A stretch of DNA of 64,000 nt from Streptococcus ovuberis (GTDB taxonomy: Bacteria; Bacillota; Bacilli; Lactobacillales; Streptococcaceae), in contig NZ_JAAXPR010000006.1 in the NCBI RefSeq assembly GCF_012396585.1, forward strand, positions 28,993-92,992, read 5' to 3'. The notes under the pieces were generated by a model, which saw nothing but the letters and a program-made list of their open reading frames with translations, ran no database searches and was not told the origin of the DNA. Both the position numbers and the translations under genes were made by a program. This document shows, one piece after another, positions 27,154 through 35,451 of the stretch. The stretch's first letter is position 1. Every line of letters starts with the position of its first letter.

Positions 27154-27987
27154 GTGAATTTATTAGATTTAAAACGTAAAGCTATTGAGCTTCGAAAAGA
27201 TTTTGTGACCATGATCTACGAGGCAGGAGCAGGCCATGTAGGATCGGACTTGTCTTGTACTGATATTTTAGTCAGTCTTTATTATCACCAACTTCATGTT
27301 GATCCAACTAATCCAGAAGCCCCTGAACGGGACCGCTACATCCAAAGTAAGGGGCATGCTGTTGAGATCCTTTGGGCTATTTTAGCGGATAAGGGGTTTA
27401 TTGAAAAGGAAGAATTAAAAACCTTCTCTCAATTTGATTCACGCCTATTAGGGCATCCGAATAATCTTGTTGATGGGATTGAGATGAACACAGGTTCATT
27501 AGGGCATGGCTTGTCTGTTTCCGTCGGGAGTGCTTTGGCAGCTAAATTAGATGGGGCTAGCTATCAGACTTATACGCTGATGGGGGATGGTGAATTGGCC
27601 GAAGGCTCTGTTTGGGAAGCAGCGATGGCGGCTGCTCAATATAAGCTGGATAATTTGACAGCTATTATTGACCGCAATGGACTTCAAATTACTGGGTCTA
27701 CGGAAGATGTCATGGGACTAAAAGATCTTCATGGCAAATGGGAAGCTTTCGGTTGGCATGTGGTTGATGTGGCAGATGGCAATGACATCGAGCAATTATT
27801 AGCTGCATATAATGACAAGATTGAAGGTAAACCAATGGTTATTATTGCGAATACCTTAAAAGGAAAAGGAGTATCTGCGGCAGAAGGAATGGCAAGTTGG
27901 CATCACCATGCTCTTAATCACGAAGAGTATGAGGCGGCAATTGCTGACCTAGATCGAGCGTTGGAGGAGTTAGGAAATGGCAAATAA
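27154..27987 (+). CDS. Transketolase, N-terminal (TPP-binding) subunit
   Basis: A 277-residue half-size transketolase. It holds the thiamine-diphosphate half: HVGSDLSCTDILVSLYYHQL, GHGLSVSVGSALA and the GDG...N motif GDGELAEGSVWEAAMAAAQY ending in DRNG. Split transketolases occur in sugar-specific operons, including those for D-apiose (apulose-4-phosphate transketolase, AptA/AptB). It starts with GTG, with AAGGAG about 11 bases upstream; no other in-frame start is near. It overlaps the C-terminal subunit gene by 11 bp, which favours equal synthesis of both. An ordinary pentose-phosphate role is possible. Confidence 0.9.
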   Translation: MNLLDLKRKAIELRKDFVTMIYEAGAGHVGSDLSCTDILVSLYYHQLHVDPTNPEAPERDRYIQSKGHAVEILWAILADKGFIEKEELKTFSQFDSRLLGHPNNLVDGIEMNTGSLGHGLSVSVGSALAAKLDGASYQTYTLMGDGELAEGSVWEAAMAAAQYKLDNLTAIIDRNGLQITGSTEDVMGLKDLHGKWEAFGWHVVDVADGNDIEQLLAAYNDKIEGKPMVIIANTLKGKGVSAAEGMASWHHHALNHEEYEAAIADLDRALEELGNGK

Positions 27988-28915
27988 GATAGCCAACAGA
28001 GCAGTAATGTGTGATGTTTTAGTAGAAGCAGGCCAAACTAATAAAGATATTGTGGTCCTAACCAGTGACTCAAGAGGGTCGGCTTCTCTTGTCAAATTTG
28101 GGGAGACCCTACCTGAACAACACATAGAAGTCGGAATCGCTGAGCAAAATATAGTGGGTGTGGCAGCTGGATTAGCTCTCAACGGGAAACGTCCTTTTGT
28201 AGCATCGCCCGCATGTTTTCTTAGTATGCGAAGCATTGAGCAAGTTAAAGTTGACGTGGCTTATTCTAACCAGAACGTGAAATTGGTCGGAATTAGCGGG
28301 GGCGTCAGCTACGGTGCTCTGGGAATGAGTCACCATTCCCTTCAAGATATTGCGGTGACGCGGGCCATTCCAAATTTAGAAGTTATTATTCCGGCAGACC
28401 GTCATGAAACAAAAGCAGTTTTTGAATACTTAGTCAAGTCAGACAAGCCAGCCTACATTCGTCTTGGCCGAAATCCAGTTGAAGATTGCTTCACAGCTGA
28501 TAATGTTGTTTTTGAAATTGGGAAAGCGCGTGAGATGGTATCGGGAGATGACATCACGATTGCAGCAGTTGGCGAAACGGTCCGAGTGGCTATGGATGCT
28601 GCGGAAAACTTGGCAAATGAGGGGATAAAAGCACGGGTTCTCAATTTTGCAAGTTTAAAACCATTTGATACAGAGGCTGTAAAAAAAGCAATCACAGAGA
28701 CAGCAGGTATTGTGTCTGTTGAAGAACATAGTTCGCATGGAGGGCTCGGAGAGGCAATTGCATCGGTTGTTGCGCAAGAAGGTCGTGGTATTTTAAAAAT
28801 AATGGCGTTGCCAGACGATCACATTGTCACTGGGACAACCGCAGAAGTTTTCAATCACTATGGTATATCGGTTGACGGTATCAGTCAATCTGTTAAAGAA
28901 CTTTTAAAAAGGTAG
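27977..28915 (+). CDS. Transketolase, C-terminal (pyrimidine-binding) subunit
   Basis: A 312-residue partner of the preceding subunit. The catalytic Glu that activates TPP is in EVGIAEQNIVGVAAGLALNG. SMRSIEQVKVDVAYSNQNVK and the C-terminal HSSHGGLGEAIASV region complete the pyrimidine-binding and C-terminal domains. Together with the N-terminal subunit it would move a two-carbon unit from a ketose phosphate to an aldose phosphate. It overlaps the upstream gene and lies 7 bp before the isomerase gene. Confidence 0.9.
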   Translation: MANKIANRAVMCDVLVEAGQTNKDIVVLTSDSRGSASLVKFGETLPEQHIEVGIAEQNIVGVAAGLALNGKRPFVASPACFLSMRSIEQVKVDVAYSNQNVKLVGISGGVSYGALGMSHHSLQDIAVTRAIPNLEVIIPADRHETKAVFEYLVKSDKPAYIRLGRNPVEDCFTADNVVFEIGKAREMVSGDDITIAAVGETVRVAMDAAENLANEGIKARVLNFASLKPFDTEAVKKAITETAGIVSVEEHSSHGGLGEAIASVVAQEGRGILKIMALPDDHIVTGTTAEVFNHYGISVDGISQSVKELLKR

Positions 28916-28922
28916 GTAAAAA

Positions 28923-30359
28923 ATGGATAAAGTAACTTTAGGATTTGCTCCAACACGTCGCAATTTGTTTAGTGCAGATGCAGCTATTGAGTATGCTAAT
29001 TACACCCGCGAAAAATTAGATGAATGGGCTATTGATTACATTGATATCAAGGATATTAATGAAGATGGGTTGATTTTTGATGATGCTAGTGTCAACGCTG
29101 CTGCTGAAAAATTTAAGGCTGCAGGAATTGATGGCCTCTTTATCGCTAACGAAAACTTTGGCACAGAATACGCAGTTGCACGCTTGGCAAAACAGCTTGA
29201 TGTGCCTGTCTTGCTCTGGGGCCCGAAAGATGAAACGCCAGCCGAAGACGGTTCTCGTCTGCGTGACAGTCAGTGTGGCCTTTTTGCCATCGGAAAAGTG
29301 TTGCGCCGTTTCAAGGTACCTTTTACCTATATCAAGAACTCTGATGTGGACGACCCTGCGTTTGAACGTGGTGTGAAAGATTTTGTTAAGGTTTGTAATG
29401 TTGTCAAAACCTTTAAAAACACCCGTATTTTACAAGTTGGTCCTCGTCCATTTGACTTCTGGACGGTTATCTGCAATGAGGGAGAGTTGTTGGAACGATT
29501 CAACATCGACTTATCACCAGTTCCAATCCGTGAATTGGTCAATGAAATCAATCGTGTTAAGGCTGAAGAAGCTGAAACAGTAAAATCGGTCGAAGACTGG
29601 TTCCATACACATACAGAGGTTCAAATTACAGCAGATGAATTGACCATGGTTGCTGCTTTAAAAGTAGCTCTTGAAAATTTGTGCAAGTTTTACGGTTGTA
29701 ATGCGGGTGTCATTCAGTGTTGGACAGCTCTTCAAGAAGAAATCGGTATTTTACCTTATGCATCCTTATCTCTTTTGCAAGAAGAAGGCATTCCATTTGT
29801 CTGTGAAACAGATGTTCATGGGGCAATCTCAGAACTTCTAGTAGAAGCTGCATCTATGGGAGAGCATCGCGCGATATTTGCTGATGTGAACTGTCGCCAC
29901 CCAGAAAATCCAAATGGTGAATTGCTCCAACATTTAGGGGTGTTTGCTTATCAAACAGCTGAAACCAAACCAATTTTGCCACCACGTCATTTTGTCTTTG
30001 ATTATCCTGGTTCTGTTGGCTTCCTAGCTAAGAAAACAGATTATACCTTGTGTCGCTTTGATGGGGATAATGGAGAGTATTCTTTATTGATTGGTAACGC
30101 CAAGGGCATTGACGGCCCATACAACCAAGGGACCTACTGTTATGTCGAATTTGACAATTTGAACCGTTTAGAATCGCACTTAGTGTATGGCCCTTACATC
30201 CATCACGTGGCAGCCATTCAGTCTGATGTCGTTCCAGTGCTTTATGAAGCTTGTAAATATCTGGGAATCAAAGCAGACCTCTACGATCCAATCGAAGATG
30301 AAGTGAAGGCGTACTTGGCTGGGGATGATGCAACCTACTTCCGTCCCGCTCGAGGCTAA
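28923..30359 (+). CDS. Sugar isomerase of the L-fucose/L-arabinose isomerase superfamily
   Basis: A 478-residue protein with the three-part layout of fucose isomerases. LGFAPTRRNLF opens an N-terminal Rossmann domain; a second alpha/beta domain contains ILQVGPRPFDFWTVICNEGE; and the C-terminal beta-barrel part has metal-site motifs such as CETDVHGAIS and ADVNCRHPENP. It is shorter than classical FucI (about 590 residues) and belongs to the smaller family members. No fuculose-phosphate aldolase gene is present, so L-fucose is unlikely as the substrate. In this operon it most likely converts an aldose to the ketose used by the following kinase. The substrate is inferred, not shown. Confidence 0.83.
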   Translation: MDKVTLGFAPTRRNLFSADAAIEYANYTREKLDEWAIDYIDIKDINEDGLIFDDASVNAAAEKFKAAGIDGLFIANENFGTEYAVARLAKQLDVPVLLWGPKDETPAEDGSRLRDSQCGLFAIGKVLRRFKVPFTYIKNSDVDDPAFERGVKDFVKVCNVVKTFKNTRILQVGPRPFDFWTVICNEGELLERFNIDLSPVPIRELVNEINRVKAEEAETVKSVEDWFHTHTEVQITADELTMVAALKVALENLCKFYGCNAGVIQCWTALQEEIGILPYASLSLLQEEGIPFVCETDVHGAISELLVEAASMGEHRAIFADVNCRHPENPNGELLQHLGVFAYQTAETKPILPPRHFVFDYPGSVGFLAKKTDYTLCRFDGDNGEYSLLIGNAKGIDGPYNQGTYCYVEFDNLNRLESHLVYGPYIHHVAAIQSDVVPVLYEACKYLGIKADLYDPIEDEVKAYLAGDDATYFRPARG

Positions 30360-30363
30360 GCCT

Positions 30364-31812
30364 ATGACTTATGTGATAGGGATTGATCAAAGCACTCAGG
30401 GAACGAAGGTACTCCTTTTTGATCAAGAAGGAAATATTGTAAAGAAGGTCAGCAAATCACATCAGCAATTAGTCAACGAAAAAGGTTGGGTGTCTCATGA
30501 TCCATTAGAGATTTATAACAATGTGTTATCTCTTGTTCGAGAAATCGTTGTTGGGATTGATAAAACTGAAATAAAAACCGTTGGAATCACCAATCAAAGA
30601 GAGACTGCCTTGGTCTGGAATAGAAAGACAGGGTTGCCAGTCGAGAATGCCATTGTCTGGCAATGTGCCCGAGCCAAGGAGATAACAGATAGCTTCAATA
30701 TTTCTCAGGCTTCTATGGTCAAACGAAAAACAGGTTTGCCCTTGTCACCTTATTTTTCAGCGGCTAAATACGCTTGGATTCTGAGACAGATGGATGAATT
30801 GCCCGAAGAGTTAGCTTGTGGAACAGTAGATTCATGGTTGGTCTATCAATTAACCAAAGGGGAGTCTTTCGTTACAGATGTTTCCAATGCTAGTCGGACA
30901 CAGTTAATGAATTTAACGACCTTATCGTGGGACGAAGAACTTTGTCACCTCTTTGACATCTCAAGGTCTTACCTCCCTGACATTAAGCCATCTGACAGTC
31001 ATTTTGGTTGGACAGACTTTGATGGAATTCTTCCTGCTACGATTCCTATTCATGCCGTGATCGGGGATTCTCATGCAGCACTTTTTGCCCACAAAGGTGA
31101 GCAACCAGGAGCTATCAAGGCAACATATGGAACAGGTTCCTCTATTATGATGAATATTGGAACAGAGGTCAGTATGATCCCTAACCATCTTGCAGTCTCG
31201 GTTGGTTGGCAGTCTCAAGGAATATGTCATTATGTTCTTGAGGGGAATGTTAATTACTCAGGAGCTGTCATTACTTGGTTACAAGAACAGGTGGGGCTGA
31301 TAAAATCAACGGATGAATTAGAAGACCTGGTTGCACAAGCTAGACCAGAAGACCAAACCTACCTTATTCCAGCTTTTTCGGGATTGGGGGCACCCTATTT
31401 TAGAGATGATATCACCGCTTCCTTTGTAGGAATGACCCGCATAACTGGTCGTGCTGAACTGGCTAAAGCAACTTTGGAAAGCATCGCCTATCAGATCAAC
31501 GCTGTGATTAGCGCAATGAAGGATGTTTCCAATTTACCGATTAAACAAATTAGTGTGGATGGTGGTCCAACTAAAAATCAGTACCTCATGCAATTTCAAA
31601 GTAATTTGACTAATGCAGAGATTGCCATTGCCACTATTGAGGAGGCCTCTTGCACAGGCGTCGCTTATATGGCAGGGATATCTTGTGGAGCTTATTCAGA
31701 ACATATTCTTGACCAATTGAGTAGCCATCGAATTTCTCCTGAACCTTCCTTTGCTTCTATTCGTTTGGAAAAGCTGGCAGGTTGGAACCAGGTCGTTAAT
31801 CGTTTGTTATAG
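30364..31812 (+). CDS. FGGY-family ketose kinase
   Basis: A 482-residue two-domain ATP-dependent sugar kinase. It has the phosphate-1 loop GIDQSTQGTKVLLFD, a GITNQRETALVWNRKTG block like glycerol kinase, the catalytic Asp region IGDSHAALFA, the adenosine motif YGTGSSIMMN and a C-terminal DGGPTKNQYLMQFQ signature. It starts 4 bp after the isomerase stop; an upstream in-frame ATG inside the isomerase gene lacks a ribosome site. Its glycerol-kinase-like features might suit a branched or short ketose such as apulose. It is the last gene of the operon, followed by a large terminator. Confidence 0.87.
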   Translation: MTYVIGIDQSTQGTKVLLFDQEGNIVKKVSKSHQQLVNEKGWVSHDPLEIYNNVLSLVREIVVGIDKTEIKTVGITNQRETALVWNRKTGLPVENAIVWQCARAKEITDSFNISQASMVKRKTGLPLSPYFSAAKYAWILRQMDELPEELACGTVDSWLVYQLTKGESFVTDVSNASRTQLMNLTTLSWDEELCHLFDISRSYLPDIKPSDSHFGWTDFDGILPATIPIHAVIGDSHAALFAHKGEQPGAIKATYGTGSSIMMNIGTEVSMIPNHLAVSVGWQSQGICHYVLEGNVNYSGAVITWLQEQVGLIKSTDELEDLVAQARPEDQTYLIPAFSGLGAPYFRDDITASFVGMTRITGRAELAKATLESIAYQINAVISAMKDVSNLPIKQISVDGGPTKNQYLMQFQSNLTNAEIAIATIEEASCTGVAYMAGISCGAYSEHILDQLSSHRISPEPSFASIRLEKLAGWNQVVNRLL

Positions 31813-31822
31813 TTTTTAGTGC

Positions 31823-31886
31823 CAAAGCGTAATAGAGTGAGCAGACTAACCTCACGGGAGTCTGTTCCATTCTATTACGCTTTTTG
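31823..31886. terminator. Large branched terminator after the kinase
   Basis: AAAGCGTAATAGA pairs perfectly with TCTATTACGCTTT, with an inner AGACT/AGTCT stem. T-run TTTTT on the plus side. It separates the operon from the convergent AraC gene. Confidence 0.85.
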
Positions 31887-31957
31887 AGCATGGCGGGCGG
31901 ATGAGCGATTTAATGGAATAGAACATCCAGTGTCACCGCTTTAAACTTTTTGAAGAC

Positions 31958-32959
31958 TCACATAGAATTTATACTACTGTTATCTAATCGGTATTGTGCA
32001 GGTGTCATCCCATAGCGTGCTTTAAAGAGTTTATAGTACTGATTCAAGTTTGAAAACCCTGAATCGATAGCGATATCTTGTATAGAAACAGAAGAATGGA
32101 GCAAGGGAATCAAGCTGACTTCGAGCTTTTTGGAATGAAGCAATTGTTTAAATGTTAAGCCAGTAGTTTGCTTGACAAGTTGGCTAAAGTAACTGCTATT
32201 ATAGCCAAATTGTTTGGCACACTCAGATAGTGTTGCTGTCAAGTAATGATGGTCGATGAAACTTAAAATATCTAACGTGAGTTGTTGTTTATTGCTATCT
32301 TCACTGATACCGTTAGCTTCTACAGAGAAAGAGTTGACCAATTCTAAAAGAATGAGTTGCAAAAAATGACTGGATACTTGCGTGTGGTATTGTGTTGGGA
32401 AATACGTTTCATGGAGTAGCTGCTGGAATAGAAGGTGTAGGTAATTAGTGTTGGTGCTACGAAAGATAAGGTATTGATTGTGGTGACGACTTTCGGAGAT
32501 TGCTTGAAAGAGAAATTGAGATAAGGCTGAAAAGTTTTGGGAGAGATTCAAAAAGTGTTGCTTAAAATACTCTTGGGTGACATTGATGCTGATAATAATA
32601 TCTTCTAGACCAACTTCGCTAGCTTCATGACTAGTGTTGGTATCAATGATGATTAAATCCCCTTGATTAAGCGTAATTGTTTTTTCATTCACTTTGTGTT
32701 GCCCTGTTCTTTTATAAACGTAATTTATTTCAATGACATCTGTGACATGTTCTGGTACAGGCACGAATCGACTTTGTTTTCTTATATAAAAGGGAGCAAT
32801 CTTTTCAAGAGGAAAATTTTTATAGGAAAAATGGTAGATGGCTCTATTTTGAATAGTTGTCATTGGATGTTTGTAATAATCAGGAACATCATTTTCAAGA
32901 TAGCGTTTTTCGCTATCGGTCAATGCATACAACTGTTTCTCTAATTGCTCGAAGTTCAT
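31958..32959 (-). CDS. AraC-family regulator
   Basis: A 333-residue protein. The N-terminal part has a cupin-like sensor domain (VIEINYVYKRTGQHKVNE followed by LNQGDLIIIDTNTSHEAS). The C-terminal 100 residues hold the double HTH (LSECAKQFGYNSSYFSQLVK and SIQDIAIDSGFSNLNQYYKL, ending ARYGMTPAQYR). It is divergent from the esterase/GH140-like/PTS operon with about 135 bp between, so it is probably an activator of that unit in addition to the LacI repressor. Confidence 0.87.
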   Translation of the reverse strand: MNFEQLEKQLYALTDSEKRYLENDVPDYYKHPMTTIQNRAIYHFSYKNFPLEKIAPFYIRKQSRFVPVPEHVTDVIEINYVYKRTGQHKVNEKTITLNQGDLIIIDTNTSHEASEVGLEDIIISINVTQEYFKQHFLNLSQNFSALSQFLFQAISESRHHNQYLIFRSTNTNYLHLLFQQLLHETYFPTQYHTQVSSHFLQLILLELVNSFSVEANGISEDSNKQQLTLDILSFIDHHYLTATLSECAKQFGYNSSYFSQLVKQTTGLTFKQLLHSKKLEVSLIPLLHSSVSIQDIAIDSGFSNLNQYYKLFKARYGMTPAQYRLDNSSINSM

Positions 32960-33018
32960 TGAATACTCCTGAAAAAATGATAGTTAATTTCTAATGATTT
33001 GATAGTTCTATTTTAACA

Positions 33019-33076
33019 TGAAAACGCTATAATCATTATTAAGTCAATGAATTATTTTCTTAGTTTACTAAACAAA
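33019..33076 (+). promoter_or_regulatory. cre site and second LacI-type operator before the esterase operon
   Basis: TGAAAACGCTATAA (33019-33032) fits the cre consensus TGWAANCGNTNWCA with one mismatch. TTAGTTTACTAAACAAA (33060-33076) differs from the perfect palindrome at 26945 in one base of the right half. It lies between the divergent AraC and esterase genes. Confidence 0.72.
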
Positions 33077-33094
33077 AAAATGATAGGGGGATTT

Positions 33095-34003
33095 ATGAAA
33101 TATTTTGAGAGAAAATTAGGTCAAAATGGTGCATATGCGAAATACTATTTTCAAGAACCTAGCCATGAAATCGACTTACAGCGTAAGTACCCAACGATCG
33201 TGGTTTGTCCGGGTGGTGCTTACTTTTGGACCTCATTTCGAGAAGATGAACAAGTGGCGTTACGCTTCTTAGCGGAAGGGTTCCATGTTGTTGTGGTTCA
33301 TTATGCAACAGAAGGTCAGGCAGCTTATGCTAGTGATAATCCTGATGAACTTCCTAAAAATCCAGTATCTGTTTTTCCAAATCCTCTTGTTGAATTAGCA
33401 ACAGCAGTTGCTTATTTGAGAGAAAATGCAGAGACCTACAATGTTGACGAGGACTTTATCGTCGTCTCTGGCTATTCTGCTGGAGGAAATCTAGCGGGTC
33501 AATTGGCGACTATGTGGCATGAAGAATGGCTAGAAGAAAAAGTTGGAAAGAAAAAAGACCTGTACCGTCCAACGCACGCGATGCTTGGTTATGCTGCACT
33601 AGATTTTAATGCTTCGGGTGAGCAAGAAGGTCGTCTCAATAAAGTAGCATTAGCTGCGACAGGTCATCTGCACGGTAATAAAGAAATCAGTGAGGCGATG
33701 AATCCGATTAGCCACGTTTCGGATAAAACCCCACCGTGCTTTATCTGGCACACACGTGAGGATGTCCTTGTTCCTGCTAATAATGCGCTTCGGTTTGCCT
33801 TAGAACTTGAAAAACAGGGTGTCGCTTATGAGGTACATGTTTTTGATAAAGGAAAACATGGTCTAGTATTAGGTGATTTACGGACAGGAATCAAGGCAAG
33901 TAATAAAAATGCGCAAGTCTATAAATGGGTTGATTTATTCCTCGAATGGTTGTATCCCATAAAGACAGATCGTGGTGGTTTTTACCAGTCTATAGACGGT
34001 TAG
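33095..34003 (+). CDS. Alpha/beta-hydrolase esterase (acetyl/feruloyl-esterase-like)
   Basis: A 302-residue hydrolase of the BD-FAE/acetyl-esterase type. VVCPGGAYFWTSF supplies the oxyanion region, SGYSAGGNLAGQL the nucleophilic Ser, REDVLVP the Asp and KGKHGLVLG the His. There is no signal peptide, so it acts in the cytoplasm. AGGGGG precedes ATG 33095; an in-frame ATG at 33047 would place the operator inside the gene and has no ribosome site. First gene of the operon with the GH140-like enzyme and the PTS permease, where it may remove acyl groups from imported glycosides. Confidence 0.83.
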   Translation: MKYFERKLGQNGAYAKYYFQEPSHEIDLQRKYPTIVVCPGGAYFWTSFREDEQVALRFLAEGFHVVVVHYATEGQAAYASDNPDELPKNPVSVFPNPLVELATAVAYLRENAETYNVDEDFIVVSGYSAGGNLAGQLATMWHEEWLEEKVGKKKDLYRPTHAMLGYAALDFNASGEQEGRLNKVALAATGHLHGNKEISEAMNPISHVSDKTPPCFIWHTREDVLVPANNALRFALELEKQGVAYEVHVFDKGKHGLVLGDLRTGIKASNKNAQVYKWVDLFLEWLYPIKTDRGGFYQSIDG

Positions 34004-34018
34004 TAAAAGGAGAAAATG

Positions 34019-35362
34019 ATGTTTCAAGTCGCAAAAGGGCAGCGCTATTTTACACGAGACAGTAGACCTATCTTTTATCTAGCAGATACTTGTTGGAGTG
34101 CTTTTACGAATATCTCAGAAGAGGATTGGGAATATTATTTAAATTATCGTCGTGAGCAAGGCTTTAATGTTATCCAAGTGAATATGCTGTGGCAATGGGA
34201 TGCAAGCAGTTCACGTCTAGATGTTTTACCTTTTCATCAATTGGACAATGGGCATTTTGATTTTTCTTGCCCTAATAAGGATTATTTTGATAGAGCGGAA
34301 CGGATGATAGCTAAAGCTTATGAGAAAGGGATCACAATAGCTCTTGTCTTACTCTGGGCCAATTATGTTCCAGATACGTGGGCTAGTCAAATGAATATCA
34401 GGCAAGTTGGTTTGTTTCCCAAAGAGTGTATTGAGGATTACGTGACAGATGTCGTTTCGCGTTATGACCAATATAACCCCCTTTATATCATTAGTGGGGA
34501 TACTGATTTTCAGACTCAAGAAGTTATTGAAGATTATTATGGCAAGGCGCTAAAGAAAGTAAAGGAATTGTCGCCAGATGCTTTGACAGCAATGCATATT
34601 AGAGGACGTTACAAGGAGATTCCGGATTACTTTTTGAAGGATGAATCCATTGATTTTTATATGTACCAATCTGGGCACAATCAACAATTTCAAGAAACTG
34701 CTTATACTCTGGCGGACTACTTTTATCAGAAGATGCCAATTAAGCCTGTTATCAATTCAGAACCTTGCTATGAATTGATGGGATATAGTCGACGTGAATA
34801 TGGACGCTTTGATCGGAGAGATGTGAGGAAAATTGCTTGGCAAAGTGTTCTGTCAGGTGCGCATGCAGGAATCACCTATGGTGCACATGGGATCTGGAGC
34901 TGGCATGATGAGAGTCTTGTTTTTGACTCGTCCATTGGTGAGGCTTTTGAAACGCCTTATGATTGGCGGGATGCTTTAAAATTTGAAGGGGCCTTTGATT
35001 ATGGTTTTGTAAGACATTTTTTTGAATCAGAAGACTTATTTGATATCGCTCCAGCACAGCACTTGTTACTTAATGGGAAGTCAAATACTGAAGGAATGCT
35101 ACAGTCTAGCGAATTTCAAAAATCCGTGTCTACAGAGATAAGGGTGGCAGAAAATGATAGCTTAATCCTTGTATACATTCCATCAAATATTCAAGTCAAG
35201 CTTTTTGGAGATTACAGTAAGCAGAGTGCTTATTACCTGGATCTGGACAAAAATAGGAGAGCGGAAGCGACTGGTGTATTCAATTCAGAAAAGAATCAAA
35301 CCACTTTTAAGATGTCGCGCTTTGTCCAGGATACCTTATTAGTTATCAGTAAAAAAATCTAA
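34019..35362 (+). CDS. Cytoplasmic DUF4038/GH140-like hydrolase (putative apiosidase)
   Basis: A 447-residue TIM-barrel protein resembling the DUF4038 apiosidase-like family, whose characterised GH140 members cleave apiose from rhamnogalacturonan II side chains. Visible landmarks: FYLADTCWSAFTNISEEDWE near the start, FNVIQVNMLWQWD, IISGDTDFQ (Asp about 161 and 163), and INSEPCYE (Glu about 248), the expected placement of catalytic acidic residues on beta-strands 4 and 7. A C-terminal beta-domain (about 345-447) follows. No signal peptide is present, unlike the secreted Bacteroides enzymes, so it should act on PTS-imported sugar. ATG 34016 and 34019 are both possible; the second has better spacing to AAAGGAG. 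Confidence 0.72.
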   Translation: MFQVAKGQRYFTRDSRPIFYLADTCWSAFTNISEEDWEYYLNYRREQGFNVIQVNMLWQWDASSSRLDVLPFHQLDNGHFDFSCPNKDYFDRAERMIAKAYEKGITIALVLLWANYVPDTWASQMNIRQVGLFPKECIEDYVTDVVSRYDQYNPLYIISGDTDFQTQEVIEDYYGKALKKVKELSPDALTAMHIRGRYKEIPDYFLKDESIDFYMYQSGHNQQFQETAYTLADYFYQKMPIKPVINSEPCYELMGYSRREYGRFDRRDVRKIAWQSVLSGAHAGITYGAHGIWSWHDESLVFDSSIGEAFETPYDWRDALKFEGAFDYGFVRHFFESEDLFDIAPAQHLLLNGKSNTEGMLQSSEFQKSVSTEIRVAENDSLILVYIPSNIQVKLFGDYSKQSAYYLDLDKNRRAEATGVFNSEKNQTTFKMSRFVQDTLLVISKKI

Positions 35363-35407
35363 AAAATTGATAGTCTTTTTCTAAAACAGAGGTAGTTACA
35401 ATGAGTT

Positions 35408-35421
35408 GGAAAACGATTACA
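35408..35421 (+). promoter_or_regulatory. cre-like site before the PTS gene
   Basis: GGAAAACGATTACA differs from the cre consensus TGWAANCGNTNWCA only at the first position. It lies 44 bp before the EIIBC start, within the 89-bp gap after the hydrolase gene, and suggests separate catabolite control of the permease. Confidence 0.55.
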
Positions 35422-35451
35422 ATTAAAGTATCATAAAAAAGGGGAAGGCTT

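Noticed and set aside
28923..31812. L-fucose catabolism from the fucose-isomerase-like gene
   Set aside because: No fuculose-phosphate aldolase or fucose transporter is present, and the split transketolase does not fit that pathway.
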